NCBI GenBank assembly: GCA_009692805.1
Contig: SHYM01000003.1
Span: 1 to 44,113, forward strand
Reading direction: 5' to 3'
Source: Dehalococcoidia bacterium
GTDB lineage: Bacteria > Chloroflexota > Dehalococcoidia > SHYM01
Length of the DNA: 44,113 bases
The position numbers and the translations under genes were made by a program. A model generated the notes under the pieces. That model was not told the origin of the DNA. It searched no databases and worked only from the letters and a program-made list of their open reading frames with translations. Of this stretch, positions 1 to 10,662 are shown one piece after another. Each line of letters begins with the position of its first letter. Position 1 is the first letter of the stretch.

Positions 1-77
1 ATGCGTCAGGGGCCGCAGCCGCGTCCCCTCGCCACCAGCCAGTATGAGCGCTTGCGTGATACTCACAGCTGCCAAGT

Positions 78-1382
<1,305 letters not shown>

Positions 1383-1455
1383 TCATCGGCTGGCGTGGCG
1401 TGGTCTACAGGTGAGGGATTGTAACAGATTCCGCCTGCCGGTTCAGGCGGCTTCA

Positions 1456-3075
1456 TCAGGGGAGAGCCTGAGAGCCACCGGACATGCCGCCTCCGGCGCC
1501 CAGCGCCTGGAGCGCAGCCTCGACATTGTCCGCGATAGGGCGCGCCGTGTCCACCACCAGGTGGAGCGAGTCCGAGCGCACGGGGTCGAAGTCCTGTTCC
1601 TGTGCCGCCAGTATCTCCGGCCGGCCGTCGGATGGCACCGGCGCTCCCGCTACCCGACGCCGCAACCGCTCCAGCGCCAGTTCGCGCGGGCAGACCACCT
1701 CCAAGGCCCAGAACTGAGCCCCCAGCTCCTGGGCCAGGAGGCGGGGGCCCTCCCGCCAGGCCTGCTTGCGGTAGGAGGCGTCCAGCACCACGGAGCGCCC
1801 CGCCTCCAGGTGCTCCCGCGCCCGCTCCAGCAGGGCGTCGTAGGTACGCGCCGTCGCCTCCGGGGCGTAGAGCCCCTGGCCCCAGGGCTCGTAGCGGCGT
1901 TCGGCGGGGCCTAGCCCGGCCAGCTCCTTGCGGAGGGCGTCGGAGCTGATGACGGCCGCGTCCAGGCGTGCGCCCAGCGCCTCCGCAACGGTGGTCTTGC
2001 CTGTGCCCGCCAGACCCACGGTAATCAGCAGCCGCAGCGGCCGGTCGGGCCCGCGCGCGTAACGGTGGGCAGCGCGGAAGTAGGCCTGGGCCTGCCGGCG
2101 CAGCCCCTCGCGCTCGGCCTCCGCCAGGCCAGCGTCCGCCAGGCGGAACCCCGCTACCTTGCCCCGCACGTAGGCGCGGTAGCACTGATAGAAGGGCAGC
2201 AGCTCCTCCAGGGCGTCGTCCTTCGTCTGGACGACATAGCGCTGGACGAAGGCGCGGCCCAGGCCGGGGCGGCCCCGGACGTCCAGGTCCATGGCCAGGA
2301 AAGCCACCTCGGCGGCCACGTCGCCGAAGCGGAAGCGCTCGTTGAACTCGATGCAGTCGTAGATGTAAAGGCCATCCTCCACGCAGATGTTGCCGGCGTG
2401 AAGGTCGCCGTGGCAGTCCCGGATGCGGCCCTGGCTCACCCTGGAGGCGAAAAGCGGCGCCCGCTGGGCCAGGAACTGGCGCGTGTAGGCGACGATGGCC
2501 TCGTACTGCTCCATGGTGACGGTCTGGCCGATGAAGGGCGCGGTCTGCTGGAAGTTCTCCTCCGTGTTGACCCGGATGGTTTCCATCGACCCGCCGATCT
2601 CGTCCACCCGGCCGCCAGTCTCCGCCGCGGCATGGAAACCGGCGACCCTATCGGCGATGCGCTCCATAATCTCCACGCTGGCCTGCCCGCGTTCCACCAG
2701 AGCATCCAGCATGCGGTCTGCCGGCAGGCGCACCATCTTGACGGCGTAGTCCACAGTCTCGCCGCGCCCGCCGAGGGCGATGCTGCCGTTGGGTTTGCGG
2801 GTGAGCGGCACAACACCCAGGTACATCGTGGGCGAGAGGCGCCGGTTGAGGCGCACCTCCTCCTGACAAAAGAAGCGGCGGCGCTCCAGGCTGGTGAAGT
2901 CGGCGAAGCCCAGGTTGACGGGACGCTTCAGCTTGTAGACGTGGCGGTCGGTCAGGAAGACCCAGGAGAGGTGAGTCTGCACCAGCTCGACCCGGCTCGT
3001 GGGCTCCGGGTAGGCGCTGGGCTCCAGCAGGGCCACGGGCAGGGCGTTGCGATCACTCATAACGCCGTCCGCCAC
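1456..3075 (-). CDS. Bifunctional aminoglycoside-phosphotransferase-like / P-loop AAA kinase fusion protein
   Basis: 539 aa; N-terminal APH-like kinase (VYKLKRPVNLGFADF, CHGDLHAGNICVEDG, IYDCIEFNERFRFGDVAAEVAFLAMDLD) and C-terminal Walker A (VGLAGTGKTTVAEAL). Confidence 0.88.
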   Translation of the reverse strand: MADGVMSDRNALPVALLEPSAYPEPTSRVELVQTHLSWVFLTDRHVYKLKRPVNLGFADFTSLERRRFFCQEEVRLNRRLSPTMYLGVVPLTRKPNGSIALGGRGETVDYAVKMVRLPADRMLDALVERGQASVEIMERIADRVAGFHAAAETGGRVDEIGGSMETIRVNTEENFQQTAPFIGQTVTMEQYEAIVAYTRQFLAQRAPLFASRVSQGRIRDCHGDLHAGNICVEDGLYIYDCIEFNERFRFGDVAAEVAFLAMDLDVRGRPGLGRAFVQRYVVQTKDDALEELLPFYQCYRAYVRGKVAGFRLADAGLAEAEREGLRRQAQAYFRAAHRYARGPDRPLRLLITVGLAGTGKTTVAEALGARLDAAVISSDALRKELAGLGPAERRYEPWGQGLYAPEATARTYDALLERAREHLEAGRSVVLDASYRKQAWREGPRLLAQELGAQFWALEVVCPRELALERLRRRVAGAPVPSDGRPEILAAQEQDFDPVRSDSLHLVVDTARPIADNVEAALQALGAGGGMSGGSQALP

Positions 3076-3098
3076 CTACCTCGAAGGGGTCCCCCGGA

Positions 3099-3304
3099 GC
3101 CTTCCACAAAAACCGCACCCTGCCGGAACGGAGGGAGTGCAGAGTCCCGACGTGTCGGGACTCTGCCGGGGGCCAAAGGGGGGTCCCCCTTTCTCCCTCT
3201 TTTATGTTACCCCCTTCCTGGCCAGGAAGGGGGCCAGGGGGATGGTCGGTGGCATCCTTGGGGCAGAGCCGGATCGAAGACAACGAGAGCTTTTCGTGCA
3301 TGTC
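3099..3304 (+). repeat. Dispersed intergenic structured element, copy A (MITE-like)
   Basis: Shares long near-identical blocks with copy D and with reverse complements of copies B and C; perfect 13-bp hairpin GCAGAGTCCCGAC-GT-GTCGGGACTCTGC (3139-3166); 24-bp palindrome CCCCCTTCCTGGCCAGGAAGGGGG (3210-3233); degenerate terminal inverted repeats. Confidence 0.85.
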
Positions 3305-3344
3305 GCTCTCCGGCAGAGGGTGCGAGGGTCCATCGCGCCGCATC

Positions 3345-4340
3345 CTAGCGCCGCTGGAGGGCGCCGTCCAGGAGCGCCTGGGCCCGGGCCTCGTCGGGGG
3401 AGAAGCTGATGTAGAGCTTGTTGCCCAGGTTGGCGACGTACAGCCTCTGGGATCCCAGGCTGCGCGTGAAGGCCGGACCGCTCGGAAGCGCTGCCTCTTG
3501 TAGTCCCAGGCCGCCGGCTGCGGAGCGCAGGACGGTCCCTACCACCGACGCCGGCAGCCGCGCCGGCGCTACCACAATCCCCGCCGCGTGGTCCCCCAGC
3601 TGCTCCAGGTCTCCCAAGGTCGCCAGGGGCAGCCCCTCGGGGGCGTAGACAGCCACGGCCGCGCGGCTAATGCGGGCGCTGCGTATCCCCACCGCTACAT
3701 CGGCCAGCTCCTGGTTCCCCGTACGCTGGGCCAGGTGCTCCAGCACCGCCTCGCTCAGGCGGGCATAGGCCACGACGTCGGGCGGCGCCGCCGTCTGGGC
3801 GGGAAGCCACTGGATGACCTCCATCGCCTGAGGGTTGCGGGACGCAAACGCGACCAGCCCGTCGCGCTCGATGGCCGCCGCCAGGCCCGCCGCGGCCGTC
3901 GAGTCGCCCTGGACGACAACCACCTGGCGCCCCAGGGCCAGGGCGCGGCTTGTTCTCACCCCGAGCTCAGCCGCCGCCAGGCGCGCCGTCTGCTCGGAGG
4001 GCAGTTCCACCGTCGCGCCCAGGACAAGCTCGCCTTCCCAGGGCGCCAGCCAGACGGAGAGCGAGCCAGCTGGCACTTCCGCCGAGAAGCCCAACTCTCG
4101 TGCGACCGCGCCGCCGGTGGGCCCAACGATGTAGACAAAGGCCTCCAGCTCCACGTCGGGCACCCTGGCCTCCGCCAGACCGGCTGGGAACGACGCCGGC
4201 TCGGCGGGCTGCCCGATGCCGCAGCCGGCGGCGACGATGCTGATTGCGAGCAGCAGGGGGATGAGTCCCGAGAAGGGCGCGAGCCCCCTTCTCGGGCGGG
4301 GGGCCTTGGGGGGTGTCCCCCCAGCCAGCGCTTTGCTCAC
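3345..4340 (-). CDS. Predicted lipoprotein of unknown function
   Basis: C-terminal part of the 419 aa ORF; signal peptide with lipobox LAISIVAAGC; GTG start at 4340 overlaps the mtnP stop as GTGA. The upstream part of the called ORF overlaps mtnP in another frame and is probably spurious. Confidence 0.75.
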   Translation of the reverse strand: MSKALAGGTPPKAPRPRRGLAPFSGLIPLLLAISIVAAGCGIGQPAEPASFPAGLAEARVPDVELEAFVYIVGPTGGAVARELGFSAEVPAGSLSVWLAPWEGELVLGATVELPSEQTARLAAAELGVRTSRALALGRQVVVVQGDSTAAAGLAAAIERDGLVAFASRNPQAMEVIQWLPAQTAAPPDVVAYARLSEAVLEHLAQRTGNQELADVAVGIRSARISRAAVAVYAPEGLPLATLGDLEQLGDHAAGIVVAPARLPASVVGTVLRSAAGGLGLQEAALPSGPAFTRSLGSQRLYVANLGNKLYISFSPDEARAQALLDGALQRR

Positions 4341-5203
4341 GGCAAGTACTTGCCGATGAGGGGCGCCAGCCGGCGCTTCACGTCCACCGGGATGGCCGCG
4401 GGCGCGGTGATGATGGCATTTTTGAGGGCGCTGGCGCAGGGGCAGGTGCGCGACGCCGGCAGATGAGGGATGGCGCGACGCAGCACTTCCTGGGAGACGG
4501 CGACGTTGCTCAGCAGGTTCTGCACCACCAGCTCCACCGACACCGGCTCCTCGCTCTCGTGCCAGCAGTCGTAGTCCGTGGCGCAGGCCAGGGTGGCGTA
4601 GCACATCTCGGCCTCGCGGGCCAGCTTCGCCTCTGGCAGCGCCGTCATCCCGATGACGCTGGCGCCCCAGGAGCGGTATAGGTGCGACTCCGCCTTGGTG
4701 GAAAACTGGGGGCCCTCCATCACCACCATGGTGCCGCCCAGGTGGGAGCGGGCGCCCGACGCCTGGGCCCCTTGGTGCAGCAGCGAGCGCAGCTCGGCGC
4801 AGAAGGGCTCGGCGAAGGCCACGTGGGCCACGATGCCGCCCTCGAAGAAGGTGCTGGGGCGCCCGCGGGTGCGGTCGATGAGCTGGTCCGGCAGCACCAG
4901 ATGCAGGGGGCGGATGCGCTCCTGGAGCGAGCCCACGGCGCTGACGGAGATGAGCCGCTCCACGCCCAACAGCTTGAGGGCGAAGATGTTGGCCCGCGCC
5001 GGCAGCTCGCTGGGGCTGAGGCGGTGGCCGACGCCGTGGCGCGGCAGGAAGGCGACGGCGACGCCTTGCAACTCGCCCAGGACGATGGCGTCGCTGGGCG
5101 GGCCGTAGGGCGTGTGGGGCCTGACCTGGCGGACGTCCGTCAGCCCCTCCAGGTCATACAGCCCCGACCCACCTATTATGCCGATACGAGCAGTGTCAGG
5201 CAT
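4337..5203 (-). CDS. mtnP: S-methyl-5'-thioadenosine phosphorylase
   Basis: 288 aa; IGIIGGSGLYDLEGL, FLPRHGVGHRLSPSELPARANIFALKLLGVERLISVSAVGSL, MEGPQFSTKAES. Confidence 0.95.
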   Translation of the reverse strand: MPDTARIGIIGGSGLYDLEGLTDVRQVRPHTPYGPPSDAIVLGELQGVAVAFLPRHGVGHRLSPSELPARANIFALKLLGVERLISVSAVGSLQERIRPLHLVLPDQLIDRTRGRPSTFFEGGIVAHVAFAEPFCAELRSLLHQGAQASGARSHLGGTMVVMEGPQFSTKAESHLYRSWGASVIGMTALPEAKLAREAEMCYATLACATDYDCWHESEEPVSVELVVQNLLSNVAVSQEVLRRAIPHLPASRTCPCASALKNAIITAPAAIPVDVKRRLAPLIGKYLP

Positions 5204-5253
5204 GATGTTTCAAAGCACCTGCCATCCAACAACCCAGCCTTGCTGACAGCTTT

Positions 5254-6324
5254 CTACCTGCCATGATCCTCCCCCATCACCAGCTTCAGCCCCTCGGTAT
5301 ACGGCTCCCTCACGACGCCCTTCTCCGTGATTATCGCCGATACGTAGCGGTGGGGCGTGACGTCGAAGGCGGGGTTGGCGGCGCGCACGCCCTCGGGAGC
5401 GATGCGTGCCCCCTGGATGGCGGTCACCTCCTCCTCGCCACGCTCCTCGATGGGGATGCGGTCGCCGTCGGGCAAACTCAGGTCGATGGTGCTGGTGGGC
5501 GCGGCGACGTAGAAGGGCAGGCCGTTCTCCTTGGCCAACACTGCCACCTGGTACGTCCCGATCTTGTTGGCGACGTCGCCGTTGGCGGCGATGCGGTCGG
5601 CCCCCACCACCACGCAGTCCACCTGCCCCCGGCGCATCAGGTGGCCGGCGGCGGTGTCGCTGATGAGGGTGACAGGAATGTTGTCCTGCATGAGCTCCCA
5701 GGCGGTGAGGGCCGCGCCCTGGAGGCGCGGGCGCGTCTCGTCGGCCCAGACGGAGATACGCTTGCCCTGCTCGACGGCGGCGCGGATGACGCCCAGGGCG
5801 GTGCCGTAGCCGACGGTGGCCAGAGCGCCGGCGTTGCAGTGAGTCAGGACGCGGGCGCCGTCGGGCAGCAGGGCGGCCCCGTGGCGGCCCAGGGCGCGGT
5901 TGGCGGCAACGTCGGCCTCGGCCAGACGTTGCGCCTCCGCCAGGGCCGCCTGCGCGATGGAGGCGGCGTCTGCGCTCCCTTCCGCCCGGCGGGCGGCCTG
6001 CATGACCTTGTCCAGCGCCCAGGCCAGGTTCACTGCCGTGGGCCGTGTCGCGGCGAGCTCGTCCCGGATGGCTTGCAGTCTCGCCAGGAGCCCCTTGGGT
6101 GGGTGATCTCGCAGCGAGCTTGCCCCCAGGGCGAGGCCGAAGGCCGCCGCCACGCCGATGGCTGGGGCGCCGCGCACCTGCATCGTCTTGATGGCGTGGG
6201 CCACCTGCTGGGGCGTCGTGAGCTCCATATAGACGACGCGGTGCGGGAGCTGCGTCTGGTCCAGCAGCCGCAGGGCCCCTCCCGGGCCAATCGAAGCGTC
6301 CCACTCCAGGGTGCGGAAGCCCAT
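5254..6324 (-). CDS. mtnA: S-methyl-5-thioribose-1-phosphate isomerase
   Basis: Conserved MtnA/eIF2B-like segments: [78 protein letters not shown]; internal Met (MGFRTLEWD) preferred over the ORF start at 6354. Confidence 0.95.
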   Translation of the reverse strand: MGFRTLEWDASIGPGGALRLLDQTQLPHRVVYMELTTPQQVAHAIKTMQVRGAPAIGVAAAFGLALGASSLRDHPPKGLLARLQAIRDELAATRPTAVNLAWALDKVMQAARRAEGSADAASIAQAALAEAQRLAEADVAANRALGRHGAALLPDGARVLTHCNAGALATVGYGTALGVIRAAVEQGKRISVWADETRPRLQGAALTAWELMQDNIPVTLISDTAAGHLMRRGQVDCVVVGADRIAANGDVANKIGTYQVAVLAKENGLPFYVAAPTSTIDLSLPDGDRIPIEERGEEEVTAIQGARIAPEGVRAANPAFDVTPHRYVSAIITEKGVVREPYTEGLKLVMGEDHGR

Positions 6325-6427
6325 CCCGACTCCCTTCGGCAAGCGCAGGCACAACCTTGCGGCTGCATCCTAGCCGACGGCTGTTGGCAGCGTCAACGTT
6401 AGGGCCTTCTGAAGGCGTCACGTGGCT

Positions 6428-6604
6428 TTGCACAAAAGACCGCATTTTCTTCGATCTGGCTCTCCCTGAGGGTGCCCACGACCATCCCCCTGTCCCCCTT
6501 CCTGGCCAGGAAGGGGGACACCCCCTTCGACCCCCGGCAGAGGGAGGCCCCTCTGCACTCCCTCCCGCCGCAGGCGGGCCGGCAGGATGCCATTTTTTGT
6601 GCAA
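6428..6604 (-). repeat. Dispersed intergenic structured element, copy B (MITE-like)
   Basis: Starts TTGCACAAAA and ends TTTTTTGTGCAA; 30-bp perfect palindrome TGTCCCCCTTCCTGGCCAGGAAGGGGGACA (6491-6520); hairpin GCAGAGGG-AGGC-CCCTCTGC; reverse orientation relative to copies A and D. Confidence 0.85.
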
Positions 6605-6660
6605 GCTAGCGTAGCCGAAGGGAGCTGGTCGAAGGGCGTGGGCAGCCACTCCCGTCCAGG

Positions 6661-6666
6661 TATAAT
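6661..6666 (+). promoter_or_regulatory. Candidate -10 element TATAAT upstream of the CoA-binding synthetase gene
   Basis: GTATAATGGCGGCA, 27 nt before the ATG, followed by SD-like GGGGGAGG; no clear -35. Confidence 0.45.
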
Positions 6667-6692
6667 GGCGGCACTCAAGGGGGAGGTCGAGG

Positions 6693-8126
6693 ATGGCCCC
6701 GGGCGAGCATCCTTTGGAGTTCGTCTTCCGGCCGCGCTCCATCGCCGTGGCTGGGGCCTCGCCGCAGCGGGGCGGCTCCGGCAACGAGTACGTCCGCCAG
6801 CTCCAGCACTGCGGCTTCGCGGGGCCCATCTACCCGGTGCACCCCGCCGCGACGGCGGTGGAAGGGCTGCCCGCCTACCGCTCGGTGCTGGACGCGCCCG
6901 GCCCGGTGGACTACGTGATCTCGGCGGTGCCGGCGGCGGCGCTGCCGCAACTGGTGGACGAGTGCGGCCGCAAGGGCGTGCGCGTCCTCCACGCCTTCAC
7001 CGGGCGCTTTCGGGAGACCGGCAGCTCGGAGGCGGCCGCCCTGGAGCAGGAGGTGCTGCGCCGGGTACGCAGCGCGGGCCTGCGCCTCATCGGCCCCAAC
7101 TGCATGGGCCTGTACGTGCCCCAGCAGGGGATCGGCTTCAAGTACAACTTCCCCCAGGATCCGGGGCCCATCGCTTTCCTCAGCCAGAGCGGCGGGAACT
7201 GCGCCGAGCTGGTCTATCGGGGCAGCCTGCGGGGGCTGCGCTTCAGCAAGGTGATCAGCTACGGCAACGGCCTTGACCTGACGGAGAGCGACTTCCTGGA
7301 GTATCTGGCCGCCGACCCGGAGACCACCGTAGTGGGCGCCTACACCGAGGGAGTGCGGGATGGGCGGCGGTTCCTGGCCGCCGTGAAGGGCCTGGCCGCC
7401 AGCAAGCCCGTCGTTCTCCTCAAGGGCGGCCGCACCGGCGCCGGCGCCCGCTCCGTGGCGTCCCATACCGGCTCCCTAGCCGGGGCGACGGCGGTCTGGG
7501 ACGCCGCCTGTCGTCAGGCCGGCGCCGTCCAGGTCGCCGACCTGGAGGAGATGATCGACGTCTTGGTGGCTTTCCGCTTCCTCAAGCCCGTCCGGGGACT
7601 GGCGGTAGGCGTGGTGGGAGGCGGCGGCGGGCGCACCGTCCAGTCGGCCGACGACTGCGAGGCGGCGGGGCTCACCGTGGTGCCCCTGCCTTCGGAGGTC
7701 AGGGAGAGGCTGCGGCCCCTGGCGCCGGCCTTCGCCGACTGGATCGGCAACCCCCTCGACGTCTCGATCCTGGCGGGGGCCAACGTCCTGCCAGAGATGA
7801 TCAGGCTTATGGGCGCCCATCCCGCCTTCCATGCCCTTATCGCCAACGTGGGAGAGGACTGGTCCCTGGATACCCCCGAGAGCGCGGGCCGCATGCTGAC
7901 CGGCACCCTGAAGAGCTTCCTGGAGCTAGGCCCGCTGCAGCCCAAGCCCTTCGCGGTGGTCCTGGGGACCAGCGAGGGGCCCGAAGAGTGGCGCTGGCGC
8001 GCCATCGAGGAGGCGAAGCGCCGTTTCTGGGAGGCAGGGCTGCCGGTCTTCCCCACCATCGCACGCGCCGCGCGGGCGCTGGTCAACGCCCATGCCTACT
8101 ATCGCTGGCGAGAGAGTGTGAGCTAG
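6693..8126 (+). CDS. Acetyl/acyl-CoA synthetase (NDP-forming) alpha-subunit-like protein, CoA-binding domain
   Basis: 477 aa; FVFRPRSIAVAGASPQRGGSGNEYVRQL CoA-binding start, RLIGPNCMGLY, AFLSQSGGN, conserved SHTGSLAG phospho-His motif. Confidence 0.88.
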   Translation: MAPGEHPLEFVFRPRSIAVAGASPQRGGSGNEYVRQLQHCGFAGPIYPVHPAATAVEGLPAYRSVLDAPGPVDYVISAVPAAALPQLVDECGRKGVRVLHAFTGRFRETGSSEAAALEQEVLRRVRSAGLRLIGPNCMGLYVPQQGIGFKYNFPQDPGPIAFLSQSGGNCAELVYRGSLRGLRFSKVISYGNGLDLTESDFLEYLAADPETTVVGAYTEGVRDGRRFLAAVKGLAASKPVVLLKGGRTGAGARSVASHTGSLAGATAVWDAACRQAGAVQVADLEEMIDVLVAFRFLKPVRGLAVGVVGGGGGRTVQSADDCEAAGLTVVPLPSEVRERLRPLAPAFADWIGNPLDVSILAGANVLPEMIRLMGAHPAFHALIANVGEDWSLDTPESAGRMLTGTLKSFLELGPLQPKPFAVVLGTSEGPEEWRWRAIEEAKRRFWEAGLPVFPTIARAARALVNAHAYYRWRESVS

Positions 8127-8136
8127 GGAGGGGCCT

Positions 8137-8385
8137 CTAGGGCGCGAACTGAGAGTGCTCCATCTTTTTCCAGGGCCGGCGTATCTTGCGTCCCGCCCGC
8201 CGGGGGTCCTCGATCATCTCCTTGCCCTTGAAGATCTCGTTGATCCACATGGTGCCGCCGGGGGGCCAGACCTGCTGGCTGATCTCGATGGCCTCCTGTT
8301 TGTTGCGCGCCCAGATAAAGTAGTGCTCGCAATCACCGCGATTACTCTTGCTGGCGAAGAAGACCTTGTCGCTGTCGTCAGGCAT
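8137..8385 (-). CDS. Small hypothetical protein (82 aa)
   Basis: ORF with plausible composition and its own gap, adjacent to another minus-strand small ORF; family not recognised. Confidence 0.6.
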   Translation of the reverse strand: MPDDSDKVFFASKSNRGDCEHYFIWARNKQEAIEISQQVWPPGGTMWINEIFKGKEMIEDPRRAGRKIRRPWKKMEHSQFAP

Positions 8386-8397
8386 CGTCAGGCCCCG

Positions 8398-8652
8398 CTA
8401 TCCTAACTCGTTGTCGTCGTCGGGCGGCAACTCCATCTCGCTCCACGCTGGACAGCCTTGCTCGCCGGGGACGGCGGGAAAGGCGCAGCGGTCCAGGTGC
8501 ATGCCTGGCAGCCAGCCCTCCAACTGCCCGTCCTCGACCTCGCAGGAGCAATCGAAATCGTCCCGCTCGGTGAGCGTTACCGCGTGATGGGCGCAGGTGG
8601 AGCAGCGCCCCGGCCGCGGGCGGAACCACTCGTGGAATTGCCGGTCCACCAT
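8398..8652 (-). CDS. Small Cys-rich hypothetical protein (84 aa)
   Basis: ORF MVDRQFHEWFRPRPGRCSTCAHHAV...DCSCEVEDG...DRCAFPAV...GCPAW; paired cysteines suggest metal binding. Confidence 0.6.
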   Translation of the reverse strand: MVDRQFHEWFRPRPGRCSTCAHHAVTLTERDDFDCSCEVEDGQLEGWLPGMHLDRCAFPAVPGEQGCPAWSEMELPPDDDNELG

Positions 8653-8775
8653 TTGTCTAACCTACACCATCGCCGTCGCTAATGGTAGGTGGCCGCCCAT
8701 GTCGCCTGTGGCCCTGCCCCCGCCCTGGGGCTGGTTTTCGCTTGCCGTGGCCGGGGCCACGGTCTCTCCTCGTCG

Positions 8776-9324
8776 CTAACGGAGCCGGGTGATGGCCACC
8801 GCCACGCCAATGATTAGGCCCAGGACGTCTGGGAGTTGGAAGCCCCTGAGCAGGGCTTGGGGCAGGTAGGCCAGCGCCATGCCCAGCGCCGCGGCCGCCT
8901 GGAGCGCTGGCCCCCGCTTGTAGCGGGCGGAGCGGGTGACCGCCTCGGCGATCAGGTAGCCCACCCCCGCGGCCAGCAGCAGGTCCAGGAACAGGATTAG
9001 TCGCAGCGCCCCGCCCAGAATAAGCCAGGCGAACCCCAGGGCAAGCCCCGCGCCCAAGGCAGCCCCCAGCCCCCGCAGGTACAGGATGGGCGACACCTGA
9101 TAGGTAGGGACGCGCTTGAGCCGAGCGCAGTCGCGGCAGCGGGCCCCCACAGGCGTTGGGATGGCGCAGCGGGGGCAGATGGGCTGCTCGCACTTGGAGC
9201 AGCGAAGCCCGGTCTCCACACGAGAGTGGCGCGGGCACGGCACCGACACCCCCGCTGGTGGGGCTGGCGGCAGCCCTATGTCCGCCGGCGGCAGCTCGGT
9301 ATCGGATGATCGGGTCGCTGCCAC
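8776..9324 (-). CDS. B-box-type zinc-finger membrane protein
   Basis: CPRHSRVETGLRCSKCEQPICPRCAIPTPVGARCRDC followed by hydrophobic segments. Confidence 0.75.
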   Translation of the reverse strand: MAATRSSDTELPPADIGLPPAPPAGVSVPCPRHSRVETGLRCSKCEQPICPRCAIPTPVGARCRDCARLKRVPTYQVSPILYLRGLGAALGAGLALGFAWLILGGALRLILFLDLLLAAGVGYLIAEAVTRSARYKRGPALQAAAALGMALAYLPQALLRGFQLPDVLGLIIGVAVAITRLR

Positions 9325-9346
9325 GGCTGGCGTCTTCTCTCCAGTC

Positions 9347-9796
9347 CTAGCTCTTGATCGCTTCTGGATCCGCCAGGGCGAAGGTCAGCTCCCCTTGGGC
9401 GACTACCGTATCGCCTACCCTGGCCACACCGGTCCCTTTGCCGACGGGCCCTCGGATCCTGTCCACGGTGACCTCTAGCCGCAGGGTGTCCCCCGGGACC
9501 ACGGGCCGGCGAAAGCGGAAGTTATCAATGCCGGCGAAGAGCCCCAGCTTCCCTCGGTTCTCCGGCAGGCTCAACAGCGCGACGGCTCCCACCTGGGCCA
9601 GGGCCTCCACGATGAGCACCCCGGGCATGATGGGATTGCCCGGGAAATGGCCTTGGAAAAAATAGTCGTTGGCGGTAACGTTCTTGATACCGACGGCGCG
9701 CACGCCCGCCTCGAGCTCGACGATCCGGTCAATCATGAGGAAGGGCCAGCGGTGGGGGATAATCTCCTGGATCTCCTTGGCGCCCAGCACCGTCAT
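9347..9796 (-). CDS. fabZ: 3-hydroxyacyl-[acyl-carrier-protein] dehydratase FabZ
   Basis: 149 aa; [41 protein letters not shown]. Confidence 0.96.
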   Translation of the reverse strand: MTVLGAKEIQEIIPHRWPFLMIDRIVELEAGVRAVGIKNVTANDYFFQGHFPGNPIMPGVLIVEALAQVGAVALLSLPENRGKLGLFAGIDNFRFRRPVVPGDTLRLEVTVDRIRGPVGKGTGVARVGDTVVAQGELTFALADPEAIKS

Positions 9797-10644
9797 GGCT
9801 CCACCACGTTGGCGCCGCGGTCCTTGGCTAGGGCGAGGAGCCGCTCCGCTGCTTCCTGGGGCACATCCGCGCCGCCAGGCAAGACCTCGGCGTCCCGCCT
9901 GAGGCCGTGGTAGTCGCTCCCTCCCAGGGGGAGCAGGCCGTGGCGCTGCGCCAGGCCCAGCAGCCGTGCCCGGACCTCGGGGCCATATCTCTTGTAGTAG
10001 ACCTCCATGCCCGCCAGACCCGCCGCCACCAGCTCGGGGAGCAGTGCCTCCGTCAGGCCGGGGACCTCGTCGGGGTGGGCGAGGACGGGGATTCCGCGCA
10101 CGCTCAGCACCAGGCGCACGGCCTCCTGGGGGCTCAGCCTAGCTCGCTCCACGTAGGCCTTCCCGCCGAAGGCGATGTAGCGGTCGAAGGCCTCCTGTAT
10201 GCTGCCCACGTGGCCCACCTCCACCATGGCCTGGGCCACGTGGGGACGCCCCACCGACCCGCCATTGCTCAGCTCCAGCACCCGCTGCCAGGAGATGGGG
10301 AGGCCGAGGCCGGCCAGCTTGTCCACCATCCGGCGGCCCCGGTCCAGCCGGCCCGCGCGCAGCCCCGACAGGGTCTGCTGGAAGGCCGGTGCCTGGTAGT
10401 GGAGGCAGTAGCCCAGGATGTGCACCTCGCCACCAGGCACCTCGGTGTTCAGCTCGACGCCGGGGATCAGGCGCAGGCCGGGATGGCGTTTGCTGGCCGC
10501 AAAGCCTTCCGCCAGCCCTTCCGTGGAGTCGTGGTCGGTGATCGCCATCGTCCGCACACCCTGGCTAGCCGCCAGCTCCACCAGCTTGGTGGCGGAGAGG
10601 GTCCCGTCGGAGGCGGTGGTATGCAGGTGAAGGTCTACGTGCAT
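9793..10644 (-). CDS. PHP domain-containing phosphoesterase (TrpH/YciV-like)
   Basis: [54 protein letters not shown] overlap with fabZ. Confidence 0.9.
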   Translation of the reverse strand: MHVDLHLHTTASDGTLSATKLVELAASQGVRTMAITDHDSTEGLAEGFAASKRHPGLRLIPGVELNTEVPGGEVHILGYCLHYQAPAFQQTLSGLRAGRLDRGRRMVDKLAGLGLPISWQRVLELSNGGSVGRPHVAQAMVEVGHVGSIQEAFDRYIAFGGKAYVERARLSPQEAVRLVLSVRGIPVLAHPDEVPGLTEALLPELVAAGLAGMEVYYKRYGPEVRARLLGLAQRHGLLPLGGSDYHGLRRDAEVLPGGADVPQEAAERLLALAKDRGANVVEP

Positions 10645-10662
10645 TCGGTGCTGCTCGCTGCC

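Noticed and set aside
2065-3348. 427-aa plus ORF antisense to the kinase fusion gene
   Set aside because: Antisense shadow ORF typical of GC-rich DNA; part of its C-terminus is translation of element A.
3047-3503. Small ORFs over element A (and similar ORFs over B, C and D)
   Set aside because: Similar peptides (SPDVSGLCRGPKG..., ARKGARGMV) arise from translating the repeat; no sign of selection for coding.
5210-6829. 539-aa minus ORF over mtnA and element B
   Set aside because: Alternate frame of mtnA running through the repeat and the start of a plus-strand gene; Arg/Pro/Gly-rich artefact.
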